Shown: positions 42,803 through 53,175, numbered from the stretch's first letter. The stretch is DNA of 64,000 bases from Roseibaca calidilacus (GCF_001517585.1 NZ_FBYC01000004.1:2251501-2315500), one strand, 5' to 3'. Program-made: numbers and translations. The notes: a model not told the origin generated them from the letters alone.

Positions 42803-43420
42803 TCACATCTTGCACGCCACGATGAAGGCGCGCAGGTCGCGGCCTTGGCTGGCGTGCCATTCGGTCGGATCGCAGGCGAATCCCGCCTGAGTCAAAGCCA
42901 ACTCCAAATCTGCCGCCGTAAGCATTGTCAGGTAAGGCGCTTTACCCACCGCTTGCAGCATCGGGACCAGCCAGCGGATGTAAAACGGCGCTTGCCCCAG
43001 CATCGGCGTTTTCGAGATAAGCAGCCCACCCAACGGCAAGATCGCATGGATATGCGCCAAGGTGCCCGGCAAATCCCGCAGCAGGTGCAGGTAATTCTGC
43101 ACGAACACGACGTCAAACTGCCCCGGCCCGAAATCTTCGGCCTGTGCCACCTGAAAGGACAGGTTCGCGACCGGGTCATTGGCCACACGCCCTTGGGCGA
43201 TCTCTATCATGCCCGGCGCGATATCGGTCGCATGGTAGCTTTGCGCATGCGGGGCCAGCGCCAGCGCAGTCAGCCCCGTGCCGCAGCCCAGTTCCAGCAC
43301 ACGGGCGCCTTGCAACAATGGCGCGACCTGGCGCAGGGTCCGTTCATAGCCCGCGCTGTCCCCAATCTTGGCGCGGGCGTAGCGGGGCGCCATCTTGCTC
43401 CAGAAATCTGCGTCTTGCAT
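42803..43420 (-). CDS. Class I SAM-dependent methyltransferase
   Basis: A 205-residue methyltransferase of the Rossmann type. Motif I is VLELGCGTGLTALALA; the acidic ribose-binding residue is in HATDIAPGMIEIA; motif IV is FDVVFVQNYLHLL. The C-terminal half has a hydrophobic ISKTPMLGQAPFYIRWLVPM stretch that could contact a membrane or lipid substrate. The substrate is unknown. The start at ATG 43418-43420 (MQDADFW) is preferred over an upstream one. It is divergent from the GST gene. Confidence 0.85.
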   Translation of the reverse strand: MQDADFWSKMAPRYARAKIGDSAGYERTLRQVAPLLQGARVLELGCGTGLTALALAPHAQSYHATDIAPGMIEIAQGRVANDPVANLSFQVAQAEDFGPGQFDVVFVQNYLHLLRDLPGTLAHIHAILPLGGLLISKTPMLGQAPFYIRWLVPMLQAVGKAPYLTMLTAADLELALTQAGFACDPTEWHASQGRDLRAFIVACKM

Positions 43421-43501
43421 GGCCACCCTTTCGATTTGGCAAAGCACTAGCAGAGCAGCGCCCGCGTTGGAATTGGCATCCGCTTGCGCCTGCGCTAGAC
43501 C

Positions 43502-44125
43502 ATGGGCATGATCCCGGTCCTCTACTCCTTCCGCCGTTGCCCTTATGCCATCCGGGCGCGTTTGGCGTTGGCGGCAAGCGGCGTGCAGGTAGAGTTGCGC
43601 GAAATCTTGCTGCGCGACAAGCCTTCGGCGTTTCTGGCCGCATCACCCTCTGGCACCGTGCCTTGCCTTGTCACCGGCGACGGCGTTCTTGATGAGAGCT
43701 TAGATATCATGCTCTGGGCGCTTGGGCAGTCCGACCCCGAAGGCTGGCTGGAAATGCCGCCATCGGGCCAAGATTGGATCGCCCAAAATGACGGGCCATT
43801 CAAGCACGCGCTGGACCGGGTAAAATACGCCAGCCGCTACCCTGAAAAGGATGCGCACACCTATCGGGCCAAGGCCTGCGCCCATCTTGCCACGCTGGAC
43901 GCGGCCTTGAATAACTGGCTGTTCGACCACCCCACGCTGGCCGATTACGCCATCTTGCCCTTCATCCGGCAATTCGCATTCATCGACAAAACGTGGTTCG
44001 ACGCGCAGCCTTGGCCGCGCCTGCATGCATGGTTGGCGCGTTTTCTGGCCTCGGATCGGTTTGGCGCTGTTATGGCCAAGCGCCCGGTTTGGGCAGAGGG
44101 CGCTGCGCCCCGCCTCTTCCCCTAG
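43502..44125 (+). CDS. Glutathione S-transferase family protein
   Basis: A 207-residue GST. The thioredoxin-like N-terminal domain has a CPYA motif (FRRCPYAIRARLAL) that could form a glutathione mixed disulfide, and SGTVPCLVTGDGVLDESLDI contains the cis-Pro and the ES pair that bind glutathione. The all-helical C-terminal domain ends with a TLADYAILPFIRQF motif. ATGs at 43502 and 43508 are both possible. Substrate not known. Confidence 0.85.
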   Translation: MGMIPVLYSFRRCPYAIRARLALAASGVQVELREILLRDKPSAFLAASPSGTVPCLVTGDGVLDESLDIMLWALGQSDPEGWLEMPPSGQDWIAQNDGPFKHALDRVKYASRYPEKDAHTYRAKACAHLATLDAALNNWLFDHPTLADYAILPFIRQFAFIDKTWFDAQPWPRLHAWLARFLASDRFGAVMAKRPVWAEGAAPRLFP

Positions 44126-44161
44126 GGCGGCGCGCCCCTTATCTAGGTCAAAACGAAGGGT

Positions 44162-45592
44162 ATGGGGCTTATGGGTATCGGTCGGTTTGCAGGTGACGTG
44201 TTACGGGGCGTGGAGGAAACCGCCACCCAAGTCGGCCATGCGATTGCCGGTGGCGCGTTCGACAATTCGCTGCGCTTGGGGGTAACGGGGCTGTCGCAGG
44301 CGGGCAAGACGGTCTTCATCACCTCGCTGGTGGCGAACCTGCTGGACCGGGGGCGCATGGGCGGGCTGCAAGCGGTCAGCGACGGCCGCATCGACGCCGC
44401 CTATCTGCAACCCCAGCCAGATGACACGATCCCGCGTTTCGAATACGAGCGCCATCTGGCGGCATTGACCGGCCCGAACCCGCATTGGCCAGACAGCACA
44501 CGGCAGGTGGCGCAACTGCGGCTGTCCTTCCGAGTGCGCTCGGGCGGGGTGCTGGGGGGCTTGCGCGGTGCACGGGTGCAGCATCTGGATATTATCGACT
44601 ACCCCGGCGAATGGCTGCTGGACCTGACCCTGCTGGACAAATCCTTCACCCAATGGAGCACAGATCTGCTGACCGCCATGGCGCGGCGCGGCTATGCGCA
44701 GGCCTTTCTGGCCGCATTGGCCAAGACCGACCCAGATGCCCCGCATGACGAAACCCGCGCCCAAGAGCTTGCCGCCAGCTTTACCGACTACCTTGGCGCG
44801 GCGCGGGCGGCGGGCTTGCCCGACATCTCTCCGGGGCGGTTCTTGCTGCCGGGCGATCTGGCAGGCAGCCCGGCGCTGACCTTCGCGCCCATGGCCCACA
44901 AAGGCCAGCGCGGCAGCTTGGGGCGCGAAATGGAACGCCGGTTCGAGGCGTATAAAACGCGCGTCGTGCGCCCGTTCTTTCGTGACCATTTCGCCCGGAT
45001 CGACCGGCAGATCGTATTGGCCGATGTGCTGGGCGCAGTCCATGCCGGGCCAGATGCCGTAGCCGAACTGGGCCGCACCATGACCGAATTGCTGTCAGCC
45101 TTTCGCCCCGGTCGCAACGCGTGGCTGACCCGCTTGCTGGGCGGCAAACGGGTGGAACGCATCTTGTTCGCGGCAACCAAGGCCGACCATTTGCACCACG
45201 GCCAGCATGCAAAACTGACCGCGCTGATGGCCGCGCTGTTGCGCCAAGCACGCGACCGGGCCGATTTCGCTGGCGCCCAGACCGAAGCCATGGCCATTGC
45301 CGCCGTGCGCGCCACGGTCGAAGATCAGCGCCCACATGGCAGCGAGATGCTTGACTGCGTGCGCGGCACATTGGCTGACACCGGCAAACAGGCCGCGTTT
45401 TTCGCAGGCGACCTGCCCGAAGACCCGATGGCCCTGATTGGGCCCGCGCGGGACGGGGCAGCGAAATGGCTGGATGCCGATTTCGGGGTGATGCAATTCG
45501 CCCCGGTGGGCCTGTCCCGCCGCCCGGGCGACGGGCTGGCGCATATAAGGCTGGACCGCGCCGCGCAATTCCTGATCGGAGACATGCTATGA
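44162..45592 (+). CDS. YcjX-family GTP-binding protein
   Basis: A 476-residue member of the YcjX (DUF463) family of stress-linked GTP-binding proteins. The P-loop is GVTGLSQAGKTVFITSL, and the switch region has VQHLDIIDYPGEWLLDLTLL. Length is normal. It overlaps the next gene in an ATGA; YcjX and YcjF are paired widely in proteobacteria and respond to membrane or phage-shock stress in E. coli, but their reaction is unknown. Confidence 0.9.
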   Translation: MGLMGIGRFAGDVLRGVEETATQVGHAIAGGAFDNSLRLGVTGLSQAGKTVFITSLVANLLDRGRMGGLQAVSDGRIDAAYLQPQPDDTIPRFEYERHLAALTGPNPHWPDSTRQVAQLRLSFRVRSGGVLGGLRGARVQHLDIIDYPGEWLLDLTLLDKSFTQWSTDLLTAMARRGYAQAFLAALAKTDPDAPHDETRAQELAASFTDYLGAARAAGLPDISPGRFLLPGDLAGSPALTFAPMAHKGQRGSLGREMERRFEAYKTRVVRPFFRDHFARIDRQIVLADVLGAVHAGPDAVAELGRTMTELLSAFRPGRNAWLTRLLGGKRVERILFAATKADHLHHGQHAKLTALMAALLRQARDRADFAGAQTEAMAIAAVRATVEDQRPHGSEMLDCVRGTLADTGKQAAFFAGDLPEDPMALIGPARDGAAKWLDADFGVMQFAPVGLSRRPGDGLAHIRLDRAAQFLIGDML

Positions 45593-46575
45593 GCCGCGGG
45601 CCCACCCTGTTCGAGTTGGAGGACAGCGCGACGGAAACCCCGGCAACCGCCGCGCAGCCCCCCGAAGACGGGCCCCCAACAGGCGCAGCGATGCGTGCCA
45701 CCCTCAGCTTGGGACGGCGGCGCATGACATGGCTGGGCCGTTTGGGCTGGGGCGCGGCGTTGGCACTTCTGGGCATGGCCCTGTCGATTGCGGCATGGGA
45801 TTTCGTCACCGGGCTGATCGCGCGCAACCCGTCGCTGGGCTGGGTGGCGGGCGGGCTTCTCGCGCTGGTGGGCGTGGCCTGCCTTGGCGTGGCCCTGCGC
45901 GAATGGATGGGGTTTCGCCGCCTCGCGCGGTTGGATGATTTGCGCCAACAGGCCGACAGGGCGCGCAATGATGGCAACCGCAACACCGCATTGCGGCTTA
46001 TGGCCCGCCTGTCCGCGCTTTATGCCAACCGCCCCGAGATGCGCTGGCACCGCGACAGGCTGGCCGAACTGGCCCCGGACCAACCCGATGCCGAAGGGCT
46101 GCTGCACCTATCTGAAACCACGCTTCTGGTGCCATTGGACCAAGCCGCCCGAGCAGAGGTCGAGGCCGCCGCGCGGCAAGTCGCGCTTCTGACCGCCATG
46201 CTGCCCATGGCGCTGGTCGATGTGGTCGCGGCGCTGGCAATCAATCTGCGCATGATCCGGCGCATTGCCGAAATCTACGGGGGGCGCGCCGGTGCGCTAG
46301 GCAGCATCCGCTTGCTACGCGGTGTGGTGGCGCATCTGTTGGCCACCGGTGCCGTGGCGGTGGGCGAAGATATGCTGGGATCTGTCGCCTCTGGCGGCGT
46401 GGTGTCGAAATTGTCGCGCCGCTTTGGCGAAGGGTTGGTGAACGGCGCGCTGACCGCGCGGCTGGGCATTGCCGCCATGAGCATCTGCCGCCCCCTGCCC
46501 TTCGTCGCTGCGCAAAAGCCGCGCACCAGCAATATAGTGTCGCGCGCAATCAGCGGCTTGTTTGACAGGGGTTAA
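45589..46575 (+). CDS. YcjF-family membrane protein
   Basis: A 328-residue integral membrane protein of the YcjF (TIGR01620/DUF697) family. It has two central hydrophobic spans ([20 protein letters not shown], then [20 protein letters not shown]) and a C-terminal DUF697-like helical region ([40 protein letters not shown]). The start is ATG 45589, four bases before the YcjX stop. It is convergent with lpxK. Confidence 0.88.
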   Translation: MSRGPTLFELEDSATETPATAAQPPEDGPPTGAAMRATLSLGRRRMTWLGRLGWGAALALLGMALSIAAWDFVTGLIARNPSLGWVAGGLLALVGVACLGVALREWMGFRRLARLDDLRQQADRARNDGNRNTALRLMARLSALYANRPEMRWHRDRLAELAPDQPDAEGLLHLSETTLLVPLDQAARAEVEAAARQVALLTAMLPMALVDVVAALAINLRMIRRIAEIYGGRAGALGSIRLLRGVVAHLLATGAVAVGEDMLGSVASGGVVSKLSRRFGEGLVNGALTARLGIAAMSICRPLPFVAAQKPRTSNIVSRAISGLFDRG

Positions 46576-47561
46576 CCTGCACTGGGGCCCAAAATCCGGC
46601 CCAAGGCTGCGCGGATCGCGCTTTCATCTTCCCAAGCCAGCCGCACAGGCAGCGTCATGACCTTCTGACGAAAGCGGCGCGGCAGGCGCACGGCGTCTTT
46701 TTCGGTCGTGACCATCTGCGCGCCCAGCGCCTTGGCCTCGATCTCTAGCCGGGTCATCAACGCATCACTCAGGGGTTGATGATCCGACAGCGCCTCTGCG
46801 CGCAGCAGCACAGCCCCTTCGGCGCGCAAAGTGGCAAAGAATTTCTCTGGCCGTCCGATACCCGCGAAGGCCAGCACGCGCTGGCCCTGCCATGACAGCC
46901 CCATGGCAAGTGGTTTCAGCGCCGCGCCAAGAACCGGAACCGGGTAATCGGTGCCCTTACGAAAAGCCGCGACCTGGCCCGCCTCGCCAATGGCAAGGAT
47001 CATATCCGCCCGCGCCAAGCCTGCGGCCACCGGTTCGCGCAGCGGGCCTGCGGGCAAGACCCTGCCATTGCCAAAAGCCAGCGCGGCATCCACCACCACG
47101 AGTGACAGATCCTTGCGCAAGGCCGGATCTTGGAACCCGTCGTCCAGAATAAGCACCTTTGCACCGGCCGCTTGGGCCACCTGCGCGGTCGCCGCGCGAT
47201 CACGCCCAACCCAGACCGGCGCGAAGGCAGCCATCAGCAGTGGTTCGTCGCCCACATCCGTGGCGCTGTGCTGGCGTTCATTCACTTGCACCGGACCGGT
47301 CAACCGCCCGCCATAGCCGCGCGACAGGACATGCGGCTGCACCCCCATGGCCTGCAACATCTGCACAAGCGCAATCACCGTGGGCGTTTTGCCAGTGCCG
47401 CCAATATTGATATTACCCACGCAGATAACCGGCACCCCCGGCGCAAAACGCGCAGGCTGCGCGACACGCCGCGCGGTCGCTGCGGCGTAAACCAGCCCGA
47501 GCGGTGCCAACAGCACGGCCATGACAGACCAAGGACGGAACCAGAAGGCAGGTGGTTGCAT
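46572..47561 (-). CDS. lpxK: Tetraacyldisaccharide 4'-kinase
   Basis: A 329-residue inner-membrane kinase that adds the 4'-phosphate to the lipid A precursor. A membrane anchor lies at residues ~9-28, and the P-loop [17 protein letters not shown] follows. [25 protein letters not shown] and [10 protein letters not shown] are diagnostic. The start at ATG 47559-47561 ([10 protein letters not shown]) matches the family's usual W-x-P opening. It lies 4 bp after the WaaA-like gene, forming a lipid A block with it. Confidence 0.93.
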   Translation of the reverse strand: MQPPAFWFRPWSVMAVLLAPLGLVYAAATARRVAQPARFAPGVPVICVGNINIGGTGKTPTVIALVQMLQAMGVQPHVLSRGYGGRLTGPVQVNERQHSATDVGDEPLLMAAFAPVWVGRDRAATAQVAQAAGAKVLILDDGFQDPALRKDLSLVVVDAALAFGNGRVLPAGPLREPVAAGLARADMILAIGEAGQVAAFRKGTDYPVPVLGAALKPLAMGLSWQGQRVLAFAGIGRPEKFFATLRAEGAVLLRAEALSDHQPLSDALMTRLEIEAKALGAQMVTTEKDAVRLPRRFRQKVMTLPVRLAWEDESAIRAALGRILGPSAG

Positions 47562-47565
47562 GGCA

Positions 47566-48732
47566 TCAATCCCGGTTTGCCGCCAACAGGGCGGTGACAA
47601 GGGTTTCGGTCGCTTCCGAGCCTTCCGACACAACCTGCCAGCCGCCATGCGCCATTTCTGCGGCGCGCTCGGGGCGCAAGACGCTGCGCATCATCGCGCC
47701 AAGGGCATCGGACCGCGTAACACGCCGCGAGGCGCGCCGCTCTGTCAGCATATCGAAGGCAGCATCGAAGCGGCCACTTTCGGGGCCGTGGACGATGGCG
47801 CAACCCAGCCCTGCGGGTTCCAGCGGCGAATAGGTGCTGCCGGTGCTAAAGCTGCCCCCCATATAGCACGCCACCGCCAACCGATACCACAAGCCGCGCT
47901 CCCCTTCTGTATCGGCAATGTAAACCTGCGTTTCGGGCAAAAGCGGGTCATCGCGCGAGCGCAGCGCCATGTTGAACTGATGCGCGAAACGGTCATACAG
48001 CGCCGGGCCACGCATCGGGTCGGAAGGATGCAGGATCAGCGCCAGCCGATGGGTTTCGCGAAGGGCTTCGTGCTGAACGGCAATGACCTGCTCTTCTTCC
48101 TCGGGCGGGACACCCGCAGCCAGCCACACGGTGCGCTGGCGCAAGGATTCGGCCAAAGCCTCGCGCTCTGCCTCGTTGCACTTCAGCGCAAGCGGCGCTT
48201 GCGCCAGCGCGCCGATAACAGACATGCGCTCCCCCGGCACGCCTGCGCGCTGCCATCGGTCTTGCCAAGACTCGCGCGCCAGAAAAACATGGTCCACGCG
48301 GCCCAGAACCCGGCGCGTATGGCCCGGAAGGACGGACCATAGCCCGGTTACACGGGGTGCAGCCATTTCTGCCAGCAAAACACGCGTATTCTGCCGCCGC
48401 AGCCGCAGCACAAGCCGCGCCGCCAGCGAACGTGTGGCTAGTAGCGCTGTCGCAACCCGCGCCCCCCGCCCCAGCAGGCGGGCAAGCTGCGCCCCGTCAT
48501 CTTGGCAGGCGACACATAAACGGCGCGGAATTTCCGGCGGCGGCGTGCACCCGACCGGAAAGCTAAGCACCAGCCCAACAGCCTCATCCGCCTGCAAAAC
48601 GGCCTCTGACAGCGCCGCGAGCTTTTCCAAACGGCGCGGCGTGTCGCAATGCAGCCATAGCAAGGGGCTACCCAACCCGGCAATCAGGCCAAGGTCGGGA
48701 TATTGCGCCGTCTGTTCTACATGGCCGGTCAC
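47566..48732 (-). CDS. WaaA (KDO transferase)-like glycosyltransferase, divergent
   Basis: A 388-residue GT-B protein of the GT30 group. It has the C-terminal donor-site layout: [29 protein letters not shown] (canonical: VGGSF … G-HN-LEPA) and RRTLERASRR-like arginine-rich end. Standard WaaA is ~425 residues with an N-terminal membrane anchor and a WxHxxSxGE catalytic loop. Here the anchor is missing and the loop reads WLHCDTPRR, so the catalytic Glu position holds Arg34 in my alignment. It may transfer a different sugar, or be inactive. It lies upstream of lpxK. Confidence 0.7.
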   Translation of the reverse strand: MTGHVEQTAQYPDLGLIAGLGSPLLWLHCDTPRRLEKLAALSEAVLQADEAVGLVLSFPVGCTPPPEIPRRLCVACQDDGAQLARLLGRGARVATALLATRSLAARLVLRLRRQNTRVLLAEMAAPRVTGLWSVLPGHTRRVLGRVDHVFLARESWQDRWQRAGVPGERMSVIGALAQAPLALKCNEAEREALAESLRQRTVWLAAGVPPEEEEQVIAVQHEALRETHRLALILHPSDPMRGPALYDRFAHQFNMALRSRDDPLLPETQVYIADTEGERGLWYRLAVACYMGGSFSTGSTYSPLEPAGLGCAIVHGPESGRFDAAFDMLTERRASRRVTRSDALGAMMRSVLRPERAAEMAHGGWQVVSEGSEATETLVTALLAANRD

Positions 48733-48765
48733 CCGTGCTGCTCTCCTGCTCTGACGCTGCGCCGA

Positions 48766-49539
48766 TTATCCCAGCTTGCGCGCCAACAGGTCAGCGTGCA
48801 AGGCAGGACTGGCGGCAATGACCCCCGGCGCGCGCGGCGTTGCGGTGTTAAACCGCAGCGCAGCGCCAGTTTCGTCGCTAACGCATCCGCCGGCCTCTGC
48901 CACAATCAGCGCGCCGGCGGCAATGTCCCAATGCCATGCTGGCTTGAAGGTCAACATCGCATCGAAAGACCCATCCGCAACCAGCGCCATGCGCCACGCA
49001 AGGGCGGGGCGAAAGAACCGTTCGGCCATAGGCGCGCCGCCGGGCCAGAACCCGGCCTCTAGCTGGCTGCGCGCGGCCAGCACGCGCGGCACGTCCGCAG
49101 GCATAGCCACATGAATCGGGGCAGCGTTGCAGAACGCGCCCTGCCCCAACGCCGCGCTGTAGGTTTGCCCCAGTCGAGGCAAATGGATCGCGGCGGCAAT
49201 CGGGCGCCCGTCTTCGACAAGGCAGACAGGGTGGGCGAACCCGTCCTGCCCGTCCAGATACGCGCGGGTGCCATCCAGCGGGTCGACGATAAATATCCGC
49301 GACCGGCCCAAGCGGTCCGGGCTGTCGGGCGTTTCTTCGGACAACCAGCCATGATCGGGCCGCGCGCCCAATAACATGTCCCGCAACGCGGCGTCGATTT
49401 CCAGATCGACCTCTGACACCGGGCCTTGGCCTTGGCCCTTGTCCCAGACACGCGGAGCGCGCCCGAAACGGCGCAGGGCAATCTCGCCCGCCCGTTCTGC
49501 CGCCTGTATGACCAGCTTCAGGTCATCAGTCGCCTGCAA
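48766..49539 (-). CDS. Inositol monophosphatase-superfamily phosphatase (CysQ-like)
   Basis: A 257-residue Mg2+-dependent, lithium-sensitive type phosphatase. The metal-binding motifs are intact: WLSEET (Glu), DPLDGTRAYLDG and WDIAAGALIVAEAGG. It resembles CysQ, which hydrolyses 3'-phosphoadenosine 5'-phosphate made during sulfate activation, but inositol monophosphatase is the close alternative. It begins 14 bp inside the 3' end of pmbA on the same strand, so the two are translationally coupled. A lipid A-related role is suggested only by location. Confidence 0.82.
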   Translation of the reverse strand: MQATDDLKLVIQAAERAGEIALRRFGRAPRVWDKGQGQGPVSEVDLEIDAALRDMLLGARPDHGWLSEETPDSPDRLGRSRIFIVDPLDGTRAYLDGQDGFAHPVCLVEDGRPIAAAIHLPRLGQTYSAALGQGAFCNAAPIHVAMPADVPRVLAARSQLEAGFWPGGAPMAERFFRPALAWRMALVADGSFDAMLTFKPAWHWDIAAGALIVAEAGGCVSDETGAALRFNTATPRAPGVIAASPALHADLLARKLG

Positions 49540-50887
49540 GGGTCATCCCCTCGACCAACAGCGACGGCACCACATGCGCCAGATGTGGCCGCGCATCATT
49601 GGCCGGGATGATCCGGCCCAGCATGTCGCGCAGATTGCCCGCGATGGTGCATTCGTTGACCGGATAGACGATTTCGCCGTTGTCCACCCAAAAGCCGCTG
49701 GCCCCGCGCGAATAATCGCCCGTATTGGGGTTGATGGTGGACCCGATCAGCGACGTCACCAGCAGCCCGGTGCCCATCTGTGCGATCAGGTCTGCGCGGC
49801 TGGCGGTGCCTTGGGTCAGCGCCCAATTTGTCGTGCCGGGACTGGGCGGGGACGAGGTGCCGCGCATGGCGTTTGCGGTGCTTTCCATGCCCAGCTTGCG
49901 GGCAGAGGCGAGGTCCAGAACCCAACCTTGCAATACCCCATCGGCCACAAGGTTACGGGCGCGGGTCGGCAGCCCTTCGGCATCGAACGGGCGCGAGGCG
50001 CTGCTGCGTGTTCGGTGCGGGTCTTCGATCAGCGACAGGCACTTGGGCAAGACCTGCTCGCCCATGGCCCGCAGCAACCAGCTGGACCCGCGGGCGATTG
50101 ACACGCCGTTGATGGCGGCCACCAGATGACCGATCAGCCCGCTGGCCACCCGTTCGTCATACAGCACCGGATAGGCCCCGGTTTTCGGGCGGCGGGCCCC
50201 ATGGCGCGCCACGGCCCGTTCGCCGGCAAGACGGCCCACCGCTTCGGGCGCGGGCAGATCGGCTTGGAACACCCGCCCTTCGCCGCACCAGTCGCGTTCC
50301 ATCGCCGTGCCTTCACCGCTGATGGCCACGCAGCTTGTGTGGCGCGACGTGCGCGCATAGCCGCCGCTGAACCCATTGGTGGCCGCCAGCCAAATTGCCT
50401 GCTGGCCATAGGCGGCAGAGGCGGACTGAACCTGTGTCACGCCGTCAATTGCTAGGGCGGCGGCCTCTGCGCGGCGCGCGTCCTCTTGCAGCATGGCCGG
50501 GTCGGGGTCGGCGGTCGGGTCGAACAGGTCCAGCCCGTCGGCGCTGCGCAACATGGCAAGGCGCTGGCTATCGGCCAGACCGGCATAAGGGTCTTCGGGC
50601 GCTTCGCGGGCCATGGCGACCGCGCGCTCTGCCATGGCCGCAAGCGTTTCTGGCCGCGTGTCGGACGAAGAGATACAGGCCTGCCGCTGCCCGACAAACA
50701 CCCGCAGACCAATCTCCAACCCTTCCGAGCGTTCGGCCTGTTCCAGACCGCCCTTGCGCACATCTATAGAAACAGAACGCCCCTCGACAGCCAAAGCATC
50801 GGCGGCCTCTGCCCCCGCCGCTTTGGCCGCGCGCAACATGGCCTGAGTCAAAGGCGCAAGCGGGGCGGTCGGATCATCACTGTGCAT
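49526..50887 (-). CDS. PmbA/TldE-type metalloprotease-family protein
   Basis: A 453-residue member of the TldD/PmbA family, PmbA branch. VFVGQRQACISSSDTRPETL, GVSIARGSSWLL and a C-terminal NPNTGDYSRGASGFWVDNGE match PmbA; the TldD zinc motif HExxH is absent, as expected for the PmbA partner. PmbA with TldD trims peptides such as microcin B17 and aids antitoxin turnover. No tldD is adjacent. Start ATG (MHSDDPTAP). Confidence 0.9.
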   Translation of the reverse strand: MHSDDPTAPLAPLTQAMLRAAKAAGAEAADALAVEGRSVSIDVRKGGLEQAERSEGLEIGLRVFVGQRQACISSSDTRPETLAAMAERAVAMAREAPEDPYAGLADSQRLAMLRSADGLDLFDPTADPDPAMLQEDARRAEAAALAIDGVTQVQSASAAYGQQAIWLAATNGFSGGYARTSRHTSCVAISGEGTAMERDWCGEGRVFQADLPAPEAVGRLAGERAVARHGARRPKTGAYPVLYDERVASGLIGHLVAAINGVSIARGSSWLLRAMGEQVLPKCLSLIEDPHRTRSSASRPFDAEGLPTRARNLVADGVLQGWVLDLASARKLGMESTANAMRGTSSPPSPGTTNWALTQGTASRADLIAQMGTGLLVTSLIGSTINPNTGDYSRGASGFWVDNGEIVYPVNECTIAGNLRDMLGRIIPANDARPHLAHVVPSLLVEGMTLAGD

Positions 50888-51037
50888 CGGGCATTCCTTT
50901 TGTGCGGGCTTGCCCCTGATCTAGTGCGATCCGGCAGAAATTGGAATGCCGCCCCGACCCATTTTGCGCAGGTTCCGGGTCGGCAGGGGCGGGTGTGGCA
51001 GCGTAATCCGCAACTCTACACCAAGGAGCGCGCGCCG

Positions 51038-51610
51038 ATGACCACCCTGACCCTGCTGCTATTTCTGTTGCCGCTGGCCTACAGCCCCGGACCGGGCAAC
51101 CTGTTTTTCGCGGCACATGGCGCACGGTTCGGTTGGCGCAACTCTCTGCCTGCGCTTTTCGGCTATCACGCCGCAACGCTGGCTGCGGCCCTTGCGGTGG
51201 GTGGCGGCCTGCTGGTTGCGACCGGGCCGGACACGGCCCGGCTGCTGCTATGGGTTGGCAACGGCTATATATTATGGCTGGCGCTACGGCTTTGGCGCGC
51301 CAGTGCGCTGCCCCTGCGGACAAACACCGCACATGCCGGCCTATGGGACGGTGCAGCGCTGCTGGCCCTGAACCCAAAGGCGTGGGCGATCATGGCCGCG
51401 CTTTATGCGCAGTTTCCATCCGCAGACTGGCACACCGTGGCATGGGTTGCGACCGTGTTCACCCTGAACAACGCGGTTGCCTTCATGCTCTGGACCGGGC
51501 TTGGCCAAACCCTGCTTGCCCGCATCCAAAACCCGGCGCATTTGCGTAGGATCAACAAAGGCTTTGCCCTGCTGCTTGCTGCCGTCGCCATCTGGGTGGC
51601 GGTCAGCTAA
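51038..51610 (+). CDS. LysE-family amino acid exporter
   Basis: A 190-residue membrane protein with about five to six hydrophobic spans and the LysE/RhtB opening TLLLFLLPLAYSPGPGNLFFAAHGARFGWR. The second half contains LLALNPKAWAIMAALYAQF, another family motif. It should export amino acids or homoserine lactones; which is unknown. The start is ATG 51038, with AAGGAG at 51023-51028. The frame extends far upstream over pmbA's antisense but is not coding there. Confidence 0.88.
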   Translation: MTTLTLLLFLLPLAYSPGPGNLFFAAHGARFGWRNSLPALFGYHAATLAAALAVGGGLLVATGPDTARLLLWVGNGYILWLALRLWRASALPLRTNTAHAGLWDGAALLALNPKAWAIMAALYAQFPSADWHTVAWVATVFTLNNAVAFMLWTGLGQTLLARIQNPAHLRRINKGFALLLAAVAIWVAVS

Positions 51611-51613
51611 GCG

Positions 51614-52204
51614 CTACCACCAACCGCGCCGACAATTCCGCAATTGCTGGTCATACATGACCGCACGGCTGGCCACGCGGTCCGCCACCTGCAACAACCA
51701 AGGCTTGGAGTTGTAGCTGCCGCGCGAAAACCCGGTATGCCCGTCATGATAGGCCAGATACAGATTGCGCGCGTCGTTCAAGGCAATCCCGTTACGCTCG
51801 CGCGATTTGTTGGAATACCACCCCACGAAATCGGTTGCATCCCGAATATCGGTGCGGTCCGCGCGGCGGTTGCCCGTTTCGCGACGATATTCATCCCATG
51901 TGCCGTCCAGCGCCTGACTATACCCCATTGCGGAGCTTTGACGCCCCAGCGGGATAACACCCAGTGCGTAGCGCACCGGGGTTTGCGCATCGCCGATAAA
52001 GCGGCTTTCGGCATGGATAATGGCTGCCTGAACGGCAACCGGCACACCCCAGCGGCGCTCTGTAGCCCGCATGGCCGCGAAGTATTTCGGTCTTTCGGAT
52101 TGCATTGCGCAAGCATCATCCAGGTTGCGCGGCGCCGAAAACTCTCGACCGCCACATGCCGACAGCAACACCGCAACCGCGATGATCAAAGGAAATCTGC
52201 TCAT
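51614..52204 (-). CDS. Lytic transglycosylase-like lipoprotein
   Basis: A 196-residue lipoprotein with signal peptide and lipobox LLSAC (Cys17). The domain resembles SLT-type transglycosylases that cut peptidoglycan: AAIIHAESRFIGDA contains the likely catalytic Glu (ES motif), and SAMGYSQALDGTWDEYRRET supplies the second motif. A final GHTGFSRGSYNSKPWLLQVA segment has the typical helix. It is convergent with the LysE gene and divergent from the flagellar genes; a role in flagellar assembly is possible but unshown. Confidence 0.72.
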   Translation of the reverse strand: MSRFPLIIAVAVLLSACGGREFSAPRNLDDACAMQSERPKYFAAMRATERRWGVPVAVQAAIIHAESRFIGDAQTPVRYALGVIPLGRQSSAMGYSQALDGTWDEYRRETGNRRADRTDIRDATDFVGWYSNKSRERNGIALNDARNLYLAYHDGHTGFSRGSYNSKPWLLQVADRVASRAVMYDQQLRNCRRGWW

Positions 52205-52379
52205 GTCTGCCTCGATTTTTGACAGGATTCTAACGGTTCTGGCCTGAAAAGTAAGCCCCCAACTGTCCCAAGCCCTGCCATGGTGGCGAAAACGTGACCG
52301 TTTTTCCCCACCCTGCGACCTTTACCAACCGTTCAGACCCTCATGCTAAAATCCAAGACGGGTAAAAAGGTGGGTGAAC

Positions 52380-53168
52380 ATGGCACGTTCTGACAATGTC
52401 AGGCCGATCATCATCAAACGCAAAAAGATCGTTGCGGGGGGTGGGCATCATGGTGGGGCCTGGAAAGTAGCTTATGCAGATTTCGTGACGGCAATGATGG
52501 CATTCTTTCTAATGCTGTGGTTGCTCGGTTCGGTCACGGATGACGAACGCAAAGGGATCGCGGATTATTTCTCGCCGACCTTCGCTGTCGACAGCCAATC
52601 TTCGGGGGGCGATGGGGCGCTTGGGGGGTCTTCCATTTCAACCATTGCCTCTCTGACAGACGAAATCGCCACCGCCGAAGCCTACCAAGCGGAATCGCAG
52701 GCGCTGCAAGATGTCGCCGATCGGTTCGCCGCCCTTGCCGGGGAAAGCGCGCAGGCTGAACAATTGCTGAAACACGTTAACATCAAGCTTACAGATGAGG
52801 GGCTTGTGTTCACCGTGTCGGATCTGCCCGACGCGCCGCTGTTCAACCCTGACGGCGCAAACCCGCGCCCGGTTCTGCGCCAACTGCTGCACCTGCTGAC
52901 GGAAGCCATGCGCATCGTGCAGAACCCCCTTGCCATAGGCGCGCATTCGCAAGCCTTTCCAGCGGTTCTGCGCACCAATCCGGTCTGGGAGCTGACGCTT
53001 GCGCGCGCGGCTGCAACCCGCCAGCTTCTTCTGGACACAGATTTCACTCCCGAACGCCTAAGCAGGGTGACAGGCCATGCCGACAGATCCCCGGCCTTGC
53101 CTGAAAACACCATGGCAGTCGGGAATAACCGGCTGGAACTGATATTGCTGCGCAGCATCCAAGCGTAA
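52380..53168 (+). CDS. motB: Flagellar motor stator protein MotB
   Basis: A 262-residue stator subunit. A short cytosolic tail (IIIKRKKIVAGGGHHGGAWKV) leads into a single membrane span with the proton-carrying Asp (YADFVTAMMAFFLMLWLLGS). The C-terminal region resembles an OmpA-like peptidoglycan-binding domain (VTGHADRSPALPENTMAVGNNRLEL). The start is ATG 52380; a GTG six bases upstream is possible. motA is not in the window. It begins the flagellar block and is followed by flgE after 74 bp. Confidence 0.9.
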   Translation: MARSDNVRPIIIKRKKIVAGGGHHGGAWKVAYADFVTAMMAFFLMLWLLGSVTDDERKGIADYFSPTFAVDSQSSGGDGALGGSSISTIASLTDEIATAEAYQAESQALQDVADRFAALAGESAQAEQLLKHVNIKLTDEGLVFTVSDLPDAPLFNPDGANPRPVLRQLLHLLTEAMRIVQNPLAIGAHSQAFPAVLRTNPVWELTLARAAATRQLLLDTDFTPERLSRVTGHADRSPALPENTMAVGNNRLELILLRSIQA

Positions 53169-53175
53169 GGCGCGA

